Source of the DNA: Hevea brasiliensis
Taxonomy: Eukaryota > Streptophyta > Magnoliopsida > Malpighiales > Euphorbiaceae
Direction: 5' to 3'
NCBI RefSeq assembly: GCF_030052815.1
Contig: NC_079497.1
Span: forward strand, 21,342,258 to 21,406,257
Length of the DNA stretch: 64,000 nt
Below the pieces are notes generated by a model. The model was not told the DNA's origin and searched no databases. It was given only the letters and a program-made list of their open reading frames with translations. Each line of letters begins with the position of its first letter. Position 1 is the stretch's first letter. Positions 36,657 to 48,400 of this stretch are shown one piece after another. A program made the translations under genes and the position numbers.

Positions 36657-37205
36657 TCATTCTCTGAACAGTTGTGGGTGTTGTCTCCTCATGTCCTCCT
36701 CTCGTTCCCAAGTAGCTTCTTAGCCCGAATGATGGTTCCATAGCACTTTCACTAATGGTATTTGCTTGTTCCGTAGCTGCTTCACCTCATAAACCAGAAT
36801 CTTTATGGGTTCTTCTTCATATGTGAGGTCTGGATTCACTTCAATTTCTTCTACTGGTAGTACATGAGATGGGTCTGATCGATACCTCCTCAACATTGAC
36901 ACATGGAAGACATTATGCATCTTCTCCAACTCTGGAGGTAGTGCCAACCGATATGCCAAAGGACCCACTCTTTCCAGAACCTTATATGGCCTAATGAAGC
37001 GAGGACTCAGTTTCCCCTTTCTGCCGAATCTCATAATCCTCTTCCATGGGGAAACCTTGAGGAATTCTTTGTCACCTACTGCATACTCAATATCCCTTCT
37101 CTTCATATCAATATAGGACTTCTGACGGTCTGATGTAGCTTTGAGTCGATCTCTAATCATCTTGATCTTCTCCTCAGTCTGCTGAATAATTTCTGGCCCA
37201 ATCAT
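36657..37205 (-). pseudogene. Element C integrase C-terminus with chromodomain-like tail
   Basis: The frame contains a SYIDMKRRDIEYAVGD block, KLSPRFIRPYKVLERVG, YRLALPPELEKMHNVFHVSMLRRY and, near the end, YEEEPIKILVYEVKQLRNKQI and VKVLWNHHSG. Then come an in-frame TAA (near 36720) and ATWEREEDMRRQHPQLF to the natural end at 36657. This tail matches the chromodomain type of Tekay/Del chromoviruses, thought to guide integration to heterochromatin. A frameshift near 37203 separates it from the integrase core. Confidence 0.87.
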
Positions 37206-37777
37206 CTTTCTTTCACTACCTCATCCCAAAACAGGGGAGTTCTGCATTTTCTACCATACAAAGCTTCATATGGAGGCATCCCAATGCTTGATTGGTAGCT
37301 GTTGTTGTAAGCAAACTCAATCAAAGACAAGTGTATGTCCCAACTGCCCTCAAATTCAATCACACAAGCCTGTAGCATGTCCTCCAATATCTGAATTACC
37401 CTCTCAGACTGCCCATCTGTCTATGGGTGGAATGCCATGCTGAAGTTCAATCTAGTTCTTAGGGCTCTCTGAAGACTACCCCAGAATCTAGAAGTGAACC
37501 TAGGATCTCTGTCTGATATGATGGATACTGGCACTCCATGTAGTCTCACAATCTCATCAATGTACAACTTGGCCAATCTTTCTAGACTGTAGTCCATCCG
37601 AACTGGTAGAAAATGAGTAGACTTGGTCAGTCTATCAACAATGACCCATACTGCATCATGACTCTTCTGTGTCCTCGGAAGTCCCATCACAAAATCCATT
37701 GTTATTCTCTTCCATTTCTATTCTAGTACTGATAGTGGATGTAATAACCCAGCGGGTACTTGATGCTTTGCCTTCAC
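37202..37777 (-). pseudogene. Element C integrase core
   Basis: Segments 37421-37699 and 37202-37387 are in one frame and hold the three catalytic acidic residues in context: [23 protein letters not shown] and TDGQSERV. The TDGQ segment is preceded by a Gln-to-TAG stop, and upstream positions have a Gln-to-TAA and a Trp-to-TAG change. [19 protein letters not shown] follows, as in gypsy integrases. All changes are single-base nonsense events. Confidence 0.88.
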
Positions 37778-38655
37778 TTACTGACAAGTTAGGCATTTAG
37801 AAACAAATTCTGCCACATCTCTTTTCATAGCCATCCACCAGTAATGCTCATTTAGCCCTCTATACATTTTTGTGCCACCAAGGTGCATGGCAAAAGGAGA
37901 CTCATGTGCTTCCTTCAAAATGATCTGCCTCAAATCAATATCATTAGGAACACACATTCTACCCTGGTGTAGTAGTAGGCCATCATCTCTAATTGAGAAT
38001 TCTGGTTTCTTGCCTTGCTGGACTTCTTCCAACAGCTTTTGATACTTCTGATCATTCTGAGCAGCCATTCTAATCTGATCAGTCAATACTGGTTGTACAT
38101 GCCATGCAACTACTGTCTGCCCCTCATCATCAATCTCTAAGCTGGCATGTAATGATCTCATCTCATGTACCATAGACAAAGGAGTAACCCGTAGACTTTC
38201 CATAGTCTTGCGACTTAAAGTGTCAGACACAACATTAGCTTTCCCTGGCTGATAGTCTATCAGACAATCATAGCCTTTTATCAACTCTAACCATCTCCTC
38301 TGTCTCAAATTCAACTTTTTCTGAGTGCCCAAATACTTCAAACTCTTATGATCTGTGTAGATGTAGCACTTCTCCCCATACAAATAATATCTCTAGATCT
38401 TAAGAGCAAACACTATAGCTGCCAGTTCCAAATCATGTGTTAGATAATTCCTCTCATGCGGTTTCAGCTGGCATAGGCAATGACATTTTGATCTTGCATC
38501 AGTACACAGCCTAACCCATTGTGAGAAGCATTGTTGTAAAATGTATATTCTTTTCTCGGAGTAGGTAAAGTCAGGACTGGAGTCTCGGTCAAACATTTCT
38601 TCAATTCATCAAAACTCTGTTGGCATTTATCCGTCCATTAAAATTTCACATCTTT
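37778..38655 (-). pseudogene. Element C RNase H and integrase zinc finger
   Basis: 37778-38383 reads [45 protein letters not shown], then the HHCC finger ([21 protein letters not shown]). Upstream, the first RNase H acidic site reads YNNAS where YCDAS is usual, so a catalytic Asp is lost. A frameshift lies near 38480-38600, and a Trp-to-TAG stop near 38390. Confidence 0.85.
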
Positions 38656-39530
38656 TTAAAGTAATTTAGTCAATGGAGATGCCAACATGGAGAATCCTTT
38701 CACAAATCGATGATAGCATCCAGCTAAACCCAGAAAATTGCGAATCTCTGTGATATTTCTGGGTGGCTTCCAATTAAGGACAGCTTCTATCTTACTTGGA
38801 TCTACCTTAATGCCCTCTACCGATACTATATGCCCCAAGAAAGATATTTCTTTCAGACAAAATTCACATTTCGACAATTTGGCATATAACTGTTTCTCCC
38901 TCAAAGTCTGCAGTACAATCCGTAGATGTCTATCATGCTCTTCTGCACTCCTCGAATAGACCAATATATCATCTATGAATACCACAACAAACTAATCGAG
39001 GTATGGTCTGAAGATAGTGTTCATCAGATCCATAAAAGTGGCCGAAGCATTAGTTAACCCAAATGGCACGACCAAGAACTCATAATGGCCATAGCGGGTT
39101 CTAAAGGCAGTTTTAGGAATACTCTGCTCTTGTACTTTCAGCTGATAATAACCTGATCTTAGGTCAATTTTGGAGAACACAGCTGCACCCCTCAACTGAT
39201 CAAATAGGTCATCAATGCAGGGCAATGGGTATCTGTTCTTTATTGTCACCTTATTCAACTGCCGATAGTCAACGCATAACCGGAGAGTGCCATCCTTCTT
39301 CTTTACAAACAACACTGGCGCTCCCCAAGGTGACACACTAGGGCAGATGAAGCCCTTATCAAGCAGCTCTTGCAACTGCACTTTCAATTCTTTTAGTTCT
39401 GTTGGTGCCATTCTACATGGTGTTATGGAGATTGGGTCTACACCAGGCATAACATCAATTTCAAACTGCACTTCTCTTTCTGGAGGTAATCCTGGCAATT
39501 CATCAGGAAACACATCTGGAAAGTCACATA
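38656..39530 (-). pseudogene. Element C reverse transcriptase
   Basis: One frame apart from a TAG at 38989-38991 (Gln context, YLD-stop-FVVV). Blocks in order: [109 protein letters not shown]. The catalytic Asp pair is intact. A further stop in the TKLL region ends the frame near 38656. Confidence 0.92.
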
Positions 39531-40101
39531 CTGTGGGGATGTCCCTCAATGCTGGACTACCCACTTGGGTGTCTATCACATGTGCCAAGTACGCTTTACA
39601 CCCTTTCCTAATCATTTTTCTGGCCAGTGCAGCTAAAATAATGTTTGAAGGCAATAACTGCCTCTCCCCATGTATTATTACATCACCATACTGAGGAAGA
39701 CCAAAAGTGACTGTCTTCAGTCTACAGTCAATCATTGCATGATGCTTGGCTAACCAATCCATGCCCAAGATAATGTCATAATCTCTGAAGGGCATTTCAA
39801 TCAAATTAGATAGAAAAGTGTGTCCTTGGATCACCAGAAGACAATCCCTATATAGTCTATTTACCCTAACCTCCTGGCCTAATGGACTAGTTACTAGCAC
39901 ATCATAGTCCATTAGTACACACTGAATAGTAGTAGAACACATCACACTAGCACTAATATATGAATGTGTGGAGCCAGGATCAAATAACACATATACATCT
40001 TGGTCAAGGATGGAGAAAATACCAGCTACTACGTCTGATGTTTTAGCCTCCTCCCTCTGACGCATTGTATACACTCTGACTGGTGTGCTACTGGGTACTG
40101 G
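39531..40101 (-). pseudogene. Element C aspartic protease
   Basis: Same frame as RT. The active-site stretch [13 protein letters not shown] lies at residues 30-41 of the open frame ending at 40074; [18 protein letters not shown] follows. The usual Ser/Thr after the catalytic Asp is Pro, as in element B, so this looks like a lineage trait. A TAG at 40099-40101 separates it from the gag zinc-knuckle frame. Confidence 0.88.
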
Positions 40102-41061
40102 CTAGTTAATAGTGCTTTGACTTCTAGGAGTATTACCAGGACCCCTACCTCTGCCTCTACCTCTATTAGTTGGCTGTGACCCTCTAGGTGCAAAAACTTG
40201 GGCTGATCCCTCAGATGTAGCAGAAGGTATAGATCGGCGTAGACTAGTACAATCCTTAGCGAAATGTCCACTCCCTCCACAGTTAAAACATGCACCGATG
40301 GCCTTGAAGCACACCCCACTATGAGTTCTACCACAAGTTTCACACTATCGAACTGATAAAGCTCCTCGGGGTGCTTGCTGGGTTTGCTGACCAGACCAGG
40401 GTGGTCTTTGGCCAGAGAATCTGCCTCTGCTAGATCTACGAGAGCTGGATCCCCCAAACTGTTTCCTCTTCCCAGAACCACTCTCAGTAGCCTGGCCCGT
40501 AGCCTTTTCAGTCTTTTCTTTCTCTTGAGTGCCCTTCTTCCCCTTCTGATTCTATCCTTTCCAGTTCCAAGGCTTGTGAAATCAACTCAGAAAAATTCTG
40601 GTGTCTGAATCCCACAACTTGCATTCTTAAGCTAGGCCTCAACCCAGCCTCAAACCTCTTACATCTATCTCTGGGAGTGGAGACTAAGCTTCCCGCATAG
40701 TGGCTTAGCCTTGAAAAGTCCCGCTTATACTCTGCTATTGTTCTGTCCCCTTGCTTCAGGCTCAATAATTCTTGTAATTTCATATATATACATACGCATC
40801 AGGAACCCATTTCTGCGTGAATTCCCTCAAAAAGTCTGTCTATGTCAGCACAGGTGGCTCAACCAGGCTGTGGGGGATGGTCTTCCACCATTCATATGTA
40901 TCCCCTTGCAGAAGAGATACTAAGTATTCAAATTTTAATTCTTCGGCACACTGTAGTTTTTTGAATACCCTTTCCATTCTTTCTAACCACTGTTCTGCCT
41001 CCAGTGGATCCACAGTACTCTTAAACTCGGTGGCCTCAAATTTCATTAATTTTTCATATTG
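40102..41061 (-). pseudogene. Element C gag, main part
   Basis: 40102-40314 has an intact CX2CX4HX4C knuckle (CFNCGGSGHFAKDC) and an Arg/Gly tail (RGRGRGRGPG). 40508-40783 has MKLQELLSLKQGDRTIAEYKRDFSRLSHYAG; 40840-41061 has MKFEATEFKSTVDPLEAEQWLERMERVF and LLQGDTYEWWKT. Frames differ, so frameshifts separate them. The next upstream codons are interrupted by solo LTR E at 41062 and resume at 45091. Confidence 0.88.
41057..41061. repeat. Target duplication of solo LTR E, left copy
   Basis: TATTG; the right copy is at 45091-45095, exact. Confidence 0.93.
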
Positions 41062-41238
41062 TGTAACACCCCAAAGTTTGGTAGTGCGTTCTGCTGCTCC
41101 GGTGACCAGTGTTGTCCGGACAGCTAGGATGCCTAGAACCACACCTTAATGTGAGAGAGGAGACATAAAATAATGAAATACAAGAAAAGAAAATACAAGA
41201 AAAACAAAGGAAAAATAATAGCAAAGAAATGTAACCGA

Positions 41239-41288
41239 GTAAGTGAGCCGGGAAACCTAGCGATGGGTGACCGCACCGGGAAGTCACG
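41239..41288 (+). promoter_or_regulatory. 5S rRNA promoter-like module (E LTR)
   Basis: GTAAGTGAGC (41239-41248), GATGGGTGACC (41262-41272) and GGGAAGTC (41278-41285), 177 bp into the LTR. A T5 run lies about 50 bases downstream. Confidence 0.47.
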
Positions 41289-44200
41289 GCGTGAACCGTT
41301 GACTGGCCCTGGACTGCGGGGAACCCTGGAAAACATTTTTAGGACTCAAATAGAACCTTATTGAAGAATAAATATCATTAAAAAGATCAAAGAAAAATTA
41401 AATAATTAGTACAAAGAAAAGTGAGAAATCGAAAAACAGACAAAATACGATTATTCTGAAAAATCGAACGTAACTTGACAGGGGCATTATGGTCATTTGA
41501 CATCCCGAAGTGTCTTTTGACCTAAATGTCCATTAAAAATAAATAGTATTACACTTAGAAAATAAAATGAAAAATTAGTTTAGTGGCACCTAAAATAAAT
41601 AGTGGAAATCATGGGTTAAATGTGGAATAAGTGGATAGTTAGCTTAAAATATGAATTAAATTTGTTAGTGGACCACTAAGAACATTAAAAGGATTAAAAA
41701 TACTCATTAGTGGGCAGATTATTCCCACTCAAAAGTCCATCTTCCTCACTTAGCTCATCCATGCCGAATTGAAGAGTGAAAAAGAGCCACCATTGACGTT
41801 TTCTTTGAGCTTCAATCTCTCCCTCCATTTCAACTCCATTCACTTAGGTTCCTTTATGAAAAATGGTCTACACATCACAAGGAAGATATTGATACAAATT
41901 TTGAGAAGTTTGGTGAAGGTTTAACAAGTTACAATTAAAGGTAAGTTTGCATTTTTGAGAAATTCTTTGTTAAAGTTTATGTTCATGTTATGGGTGTTAG
42001 TTTGGTGAAGGAAAATTTTAAGTTTGAAGGGTTATTGTTGTTTTCATTTTGGACAGCCATGAGTCACGTTTTTGATGAGGTATTTGTGCATATAATTGAT
42101 GAGAAATAATGTTAATCATGGTGATTTAGTAACTTAGGGAATTATTTCATGTTTATATGGTGAATTATGCACTTTGATGGAAATTGGTATATGGGACGGC
42201 AATGTGATGTTGAAGAATGGTTTGTGGCAGCTTGTGGACACTTGAGTAATGGTATATATTGAAGGAAGTGTGGGCAGAATATTGACCTAGAAAGATTGAT
42301 GATATGTATGTAAATTAACATTGTAAAGTGTATGTAAAGTTTGTAATGTTTAGGTGTGTTTGTAATGGTACTTAGAGATTGTAATTGTGAATGATTATTG
42401 GTGTGTTCAAGGTGATTGGAATCTGCCCAAAATAATGCTAATGTAATGTAGAAAATGCTTTTGGTAATGTGCCAAAACAGTTTGGTAGGTAAGTGTGTGT
42501 TTGAAGTTGGGGTGTGAAATGCATATTGAGGGCAGTGTATATTTTAGCCTATAACCTTGAATGTGTAACCTCAATTGGTATGAGACCAATTTGAGGTGAA
42601 ACTAGGCACAAAATGTGCCAACTTTCATTGAGAAACCATGCCAAAATTCTGCTTGCAATGTGACCTAAAAAAATGACCAATTCGGATTAGGTGTAATTAG
42701 GACCTGAAAAATGACCAATTGGGCAGCAGTGAGTGTTTAGGCCATAACTCACTCAAACCAGGTTCAATTGACCTGAAATTTTGACCAAGAATAGTTAAGA
42801 CCCATACCTACAAGTCTTATGAAGACACCAAAGCCCAGAAATGACCATAAGCAAGTCAAACAACTTGCACAAGTTCGGGTCCAAAAACTGGCCGAACCAG
42901 AATTGACTAATTTGACCTAAAATTGACCTAAAATGGTACCACTTGACCAGCAATAGTGTAATGACCATAACTTGGTCTACTTAACTCGGATTGACCTGAA
43001 ATTTTGCACCGCGTGCAATAAGACCTAGATCTACAAGTTTGTAGTTTCGACCGAGACCCGAAAACCAAGGGAACTAGATCGTCCGGTTAGGTCAAACCAG
43101 TGTTCCGAAATCCAACAATTTGCATTAAAATGCACTAAGCGAGGAAATGACTTTGGTAAAACATACCAAACCTAAAACCCTATCGAGTGTGACATATTAA
43201 CGACACTAAAACCTAATTTACCTAAAACGCATCGAGGGTCGGTATATTAGGTGATTAAGCGAATAATTGAGTTCAGTGTATTATTTACCAAACACCATTG
43301 ATAGAGACAATTTAATTTAGCACTGAAACACTTCAAATTGTGTTTCTCAGTTAACAAGGACTCAGCAAAAGGGAAAGAAATACTAAGTCAAGACCAGGAG
43401 ACAAATATCAGAGGTTTGTGCACAACTAGTTTTTAACTGATTTTGTTTTGAATATTTCATATGATTAAGTGACATATTTTTCTTATGTATTATGTTTACA
43501 AGCATTGGATTTAATTCAATGATTACTGAAAATTGTTATAGTGTGTATGAATTTGGCTTTGTGAAATGGTATTTCCATAAGTATTAAGCATTGTTATGGA
43601 TTAAATAAATTATGTTTTGGAAAATTGTGATAGAACATGTTTTGAATTGTGATGGTAATTTTTCATGGAAAGATGTAAATTTACGATTTGAATCGTGATG
43701 AGCATAAAAAATTATTGGATATTGAAATTGACTTTGAATCGAGTTATATTGTGATTTATGCTCACTAAAATGATTGTGATATTGTTTTATATCTCACTAT
43801 AGATGCTTGACTAGGTTATTACCTGTCTCTCTCATTTGTTGAGAAGACAATGGAGTTAGTTGTGTTTTGATTACCATGGTACGTGCACAGGCTTAGATTT
43901 TCCTCTGATTTGAGGTTAGATCTAAGTTTATTTTATCGTTATGGCCCTTGCGGAAGATTCATTATTGTGATGGTACTGTGCACGATGATTCGACCTCCCC
44001 GACCATAGGGAGTTAGAATCAGATTCGACCTCCCCGACCATAGGGAGTTAGAATCACATCGAATATGGCCCTTTCGGATTAGTCTTGCATAGTTAGTGAG
44101 ATAAAGAATGATTTTTAAGATACATAATGGTTTTTGAGATACAGCTTGATTTTTGAGATACAGAATGGCTTTTGAATGGTAAGAAATGGTGATTTCAATT

Positions 44201-44420
44201 ATGGTTTATGTATAATTGATTTTGTTGGAATTACTTAAATGGATAGTCAAGATTTGATAAATTGAATTTTGTGATCCAAGTCATTTATACAAATGATTTA
44301 CATTATTGGCAATGAATATTTTGAGTTGTGGAATTTGATGAGTATGCAGATTTCCAAATTATTTACTGTAAATTTTGTCAATATATATTGTACTATGTTT
44401 TAAATTATAGTTGTGCACCA

Positions 44421-44437
44421 CTGAGTTCACCACTCAG
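44421..44437 (+). other. Conserved LTR hairpin (E)
   Basis: CTGAGT pairs with ACTCAG across five bases, preceded by TGCACCA and followed by GCGATAGC and a TGTCGCAGGTA motif. Confidence 0.6.
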
Positions 44438-45090
44438 CGATAGCTTTGTATGCTGTCGCAGGTAAGAAGAGCATAGAGCAGTGATTAAGTTGCTTTGAGG
44501 ATACATTCAGATCAGCCCCAGGTATATCATAGATATACCCATGTACATAGGTTTTGATGTAAGCATGTAATAATATGTATGTAAATTATTTGAGCAGTTG
44601 TATAAAAACTCTTGTAAAACATTTTGGTATGTAATTAAATGTAAATTATTGTAAATGTAAATTTGAGATTTCATTTACTTGAATAGTTTTGTATTATATT
44701 TCCTTTATCTCAGTCTTCGAAAAATCACTATGGATTTGAGTTGAGAAATATGTTGTGTTGAAAAATATGTTGGAGTTGAGATTTGCAAATACATATTGAA
44801 GTGCTTTTTTTACAGGTTTTCTGAAGAACTGTTTTGTCCAAAATATAGATGGCACTCTGCCAAAATTTTAAAAAAAAAAATTCCAAATAAACCAAATGAG
44901 TTGGTTGTTTCACTTCAGTTCATCAAAGTCTTTAACACCTGTAAATAGTGCTCACCACTGTAAAAGAAGTAAGAAAAGTTTTTGAAAATCCCTTGTAGTG
45001 TACTTAATGGGTTATCAGTAGACGGAGTTGGTAATTCATTAGGTATACTACGGGATCATGTTATGCCTTATAGAGGGGTAGGGTGTGACA

Positions 45091-45340
45091 TATTGCCAAA
45101 CCGAGGGCTGTGGTTGTGCTATGGGTGCTTGCATCTGAGCTTGAGGTGGCACATTTCCTGCCATTTGTAGGAAAAATGCAGCCATCTGTTGTGCAAACTG
45201 AGCAGGAAACTGCGGTGCTGGAGTAGGAGCTGGAGTGGCTGACCCACTCACGTTCTGGAGTGCTGGGGCTTCCCCTTGGACCTCAACCTCAACAGATTGT
45301 CATGGAATGATCTCCCTCTTCCATTCTGTTTCCCAAAAAT
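45091..45340 (-). pseudogene. Element C gag N-terminus
   Basis: The minus strand reads a Pro/Ala/Gln-rich gag start (SGSATPAPTPAPQ, FAQQMAAFFLQMAGN). At 45091-45095 it meets solo LTR E; counting one target copy, the frame continues directly into the 41061 side, so the LTR entered an open gag. An in-frame TGA lies upstream near 45300. The start codon is not certain. Confidence 0.8.
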
Positions 45341-45493
45341 TTCTACTTCCTGAAATCAAACACGAGGAGGTTGACCTCCGTTAGTGCATATTCATGATGT
45401 AAATATGTCATATGTATCAATTAAAGACGCTTAAGCAGTTGTACTTATCAAAGAAATATTCACGCACATAGTCAAAATTTATTGCAAAACCAT

Positions 45494-45505
45494 GCTTTGA
45501 TACCA
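45494..45505 (-). other. Primer binding site of element C
   Basis: Minus sense TGGTATCAAAGC, an initiator Met-tRNA type site with one change, eight bases from the 5' LTR end. Confidence 0.85.
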
Positions 45506-45623
45506 CTAAAACATGTCACACCTTACCCCTCTGTAAGGTATAACATGATCCCATAGAATACCTAATGAACTACTGAACTCCACCTACCGATAACTCATTA
45601 AGTATCCTACAATGGATTTTAAA

Positions 45624-45849
45624 TACACAATCTCAAGGTTCCATCCTTCTTTTTCACAAACAGCACTGGAGCTCCCCATGGTGACACACTGGGGCGTATG
45701 AACCCCTTATCGAGTAACTCCTGCAACTGAATTTTCAACTCCCTCAATTCAGTGGGTGCCATCCTATAAGGGGCAATAGAAATTGGTGCTGTACCTGGCA
45801 TTACCTCAATAGCAAACTCGACTTTCCTTTCTAGTGGTAAACCAGGCAA
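45624..45849 (-). pseudogene. Element B RT N-terminal fragment
   Basis: Open frame: [54 protein letters not shown]. It then runs into C LTR sequence. No catalytic region remains. Confidence 0.9.
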
Positions 45850-46400
45850 TTCTTCAAGAAATACATCTGGGAAGTCTCTTACTGTGGGTATATCACACAG
45901 ATTCAGCTTAGCCTACCTAGTATCAACCACGTGTGCTAGGTAAGCTTCACAGCCTTTTCTCATTAATCTTCTTGCAACTGTGGCTGAGATAACATTGGAC
46001 AGGAAATCTGTCCTTTCACCCACAACTGTAATCTCATTACCCTCAGAAGTTTTCAGAGAAATCCTCTTCCGTTTGCAATCAACTATTGCCTGATGACGTG
46101 ACAACCAGTCCATCCCCAAAATCACGTCAAATTCGTGGAAGGGCAATTCAATTAGGTCTGCCGAGAATTCATACCCTTGAATCCTCAACGGGTAACCTAT
46201 ATACACCTTATTCACTACCACACTATGGCCTAGTGGATTTGTGACCAGAATGTCTTAATCACTCTCCTCTACTGAAACTCCCCTCTCTACGGGTAGTTTG
46301 ATGCAGATGTATGAATGAGTGGATCCTGGATCCACCAATGCATGCACAGAAGTGTTATAGAGGAAGAACATACCCCTGATGACGTCTGGGGCATCTTGCT
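45850..46400 (-). pseudogene. Element B protease region
   Basis: 45913-46221 reads VVNKVYIGYPLRIQGYEF, FDVILGMDWLSRHQAIVDC and VISATVARRLMRKGCEAYLAHVVDTR. The active-site stretch ([11 protein letters not shown]) is readable near 46310-46345 in a different piece, with stops around 46250. It has D-P-G like element C. Confidence 0.83.
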
Positions 46401-47653
46401 CTTCCTGAGCTCTAATGGCATAGGCTCTGGCTGGTACTTTGGCCTCTGCCTCTCGGTGGACTCAGATGCAGGCCTCAGTGACGGACCAGCTACTTCAGAT
46501 TTACCAGGTTTCCTACCCCTTTGTGGTGCAGGAGCAGGTCTGTCTGCTTGTGTTGGGGTAGCTGTAGTAGTCCTCTTCGGACAATTTTTGATCTGATGTT
46601 CTGTAGATCCACACCGTAAGTATGCACCAGTCACTCGCCAACAGTCCCCTTGTGCCACTTCTGGCAGTATGGATAGGTAGAAGATGCTGGGGCTGGTCCC
46701 CTAAACACCATCCCTAGAGAGCTGCCCACTATTGGTGTGGACTGGCCTCTCCTAGGTGTGAACTGTGGTCTGGGCCCCTGGGACTGACCCTGACCTTGTG
46801 GTTGTCCTGAACCCTGAACAGGAGGGCCCTTACTCTTCTTACTGGGAGCAGAAAATGAACTGGATTGACCTGGACCCCTCTTCTGCTGTCTTTCCCTTCT
46901 AGTTTGCTCATTTATTCGGACCCTTTCTACTTTTGATGCAGCATCTACTAATTTGGCAAAATCTGTGATCTCCAATGCTGTTATTATGACTTTGATATTG
47001 TCATTGAGCCCTTCTTCAAACCTTCTGTTCCTCTCTGCCTCTGTAGGGACTATCTCCCTCCCATACCGGCTCAGTCTAATGAATTCTTGCTCATACTCTA
47101 CCACTGTTAGTTGCCTCTATCTCAGACTAATAAATTCTCTTCTTCTCTCTTCTAAATACACCTTACTGACATACTTCTTCCTAAACTCTGTTAGGAAGTA
47201 ATCCCAGGTGATTTGATCCGGTTGCACCTCACTAGTTACTATGTCCCACCACTGGTATGCATCATCCTCAAGTAGGGACACAGCACCCTCCAGGTTCTGC
47301 TCGGGGGTGCAATGAAGTTGTTTTAGTACTCTGATTGTTCTATCCAACCAGTTTTCAGCTATCATGGGATCATCCTCCTTCTTCCCAAAGAAATCCATAG
47401 CCCCATGTTTTCGTAGTTTCTCTAAATGGGACTTTTGTGGTGCTGGTGGAGGTTGTGGCTGTGGTTTTGGTGGTGGATTTGCCCCCATCATTTGTTGGTA
47501 AAACTCGGTCATTTGCTGAAATAATGCAAACTGAGGTTGGGCAGGTGCCTCAGCTGCTGGTGGAGCAGATTCTCCCCTGCCCCCAGATTCAGCCCTTGGT
47601 GGAGCACAACTCTCCACCACTTCATCAACTGCTCTTTGAGAAGCAGGATCCAT
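46401..47653 (-). pseudogene. Element B gag
   Basis: ATG at 47653 opens 178 residues: a Pro/Ala/Gln-rich start (MDPASQRAVDE), AMDFFGKKEDDPMIAENWLDRTIRVL, DDAYQWWDIVTSEV, EFRKKYVSKVYLEERRREFISLR, then a stop. 46631-47104 continues (VEYEQEFIRLSRYGREIVP, GLNDNIKV). The zinc knuckle has Tyr in place of the first Cys (AYLRCGSTEHQIKNC, near 46580-46620). This is the best preserved gag in the window. Confidence 0.9.
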
Positions 47654-47764
47654 ATCCTAATCAAAATAAGAAAATAAATACATCTACATCAGTGTCACCT
47701 CAACACTTACAAATGCAATGCAATGGTATGCACTCTATCTAGGCCTAGAAATGCCTAAGCCGAT

Positions 47765-47776
47765 GCCCTGATACCA
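47765..47776 (-). other. Primer binding site of element B
   Basis: Minus sense TGGTATCAGGGC, an initiator Met-tRNA type site with one change, five bases from the LTR end. Confidence 0.85.
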
Positions 47777-48382
47777 CTAAATGTGACACCCCTTAACCGT
47801 CTATAGTGTAGCCGAGCAAGTTATGCCACATAGTGTGCCAGAGCGCCAATTCATATTGCTATTACAATTTACCCCTTTTTACTCATTTATTTACAATTTT
47901 TAATAAATTTGAATTTTTTGCAAATTTTATAGAAAATCTGGCAGAGTGCAGGCTGTAAATTGGAAAAACAGTTCTTCTGAACCTGTTTAAAAGACACTTC
48001 CAATATAATTTTCAAATCCAGAACTCCATTATACACACATCTCAACACTATTTCAGAATTTTCTGTTCACATCATCACTTGAAGCACATACATGAATATT
48101 TCTTAACATTTCATTTTTCAACATAATATACAGAAAATTTCAATAACATGAAATTTCGTATCTTTACATTATCACATAAGCTCAAGAGTTTGTAATTACA
48201 ATCAAAACTAATACAAAATGCAAAATACAAAATGCCACCTAAAGTCCTAATGTCCTACCAAGTGCACTGCAGATGTGAGGCGACTCTGGACTCAGTATGC
48301 AGCTCTGAAAGTTCACTCGCTCTGATGTCTGCTGGGCTCCCCAGCTATGTCTCTAGTATCTACGCGTGGCAAAAGCGACGCG

Positions 48383-48400
48383 CTAAGAAATTCTGCTTAG
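48383..48400 (-). other. Conserved LTR hairpin (B)
   Basis: CTAAG (48383-48387) pairs with CTTAG (48396-48400) around an 8-base loop, same place and flank (CACCACT in sense) as in A. Confidence 0.55.

Larger units (their letters stand above)
41062..45090 (+). mobile_element. Solo LTR E (4.03 kb) in element C gag
   Basis: Begins TGTAACACCCC and ends GGGTGTGACA, with exact TATTG flanks. It is inverted relative to C. Same family as LTR I, including the 35-bp duplication and TATCTCA-type short repeats. It carries the 5S-like module and hairpin. No internal coding region. Confidence 0.94.

Noticed and set aside
40029..41364. Plus-strand and alternative-frame ORFs over gag of C (such as 40375-40608 and 40029-40481)
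   Set aside because: Shadows of gag or of LTR E; the zinc knuckle and gag blocks sit in the other frames.
41062..45090. LTR E as a full element rather than a solo LTR
   Set aside because: No PBS, polypurine tract, gag or pol inside, and the sequence matches LTR I end to end.
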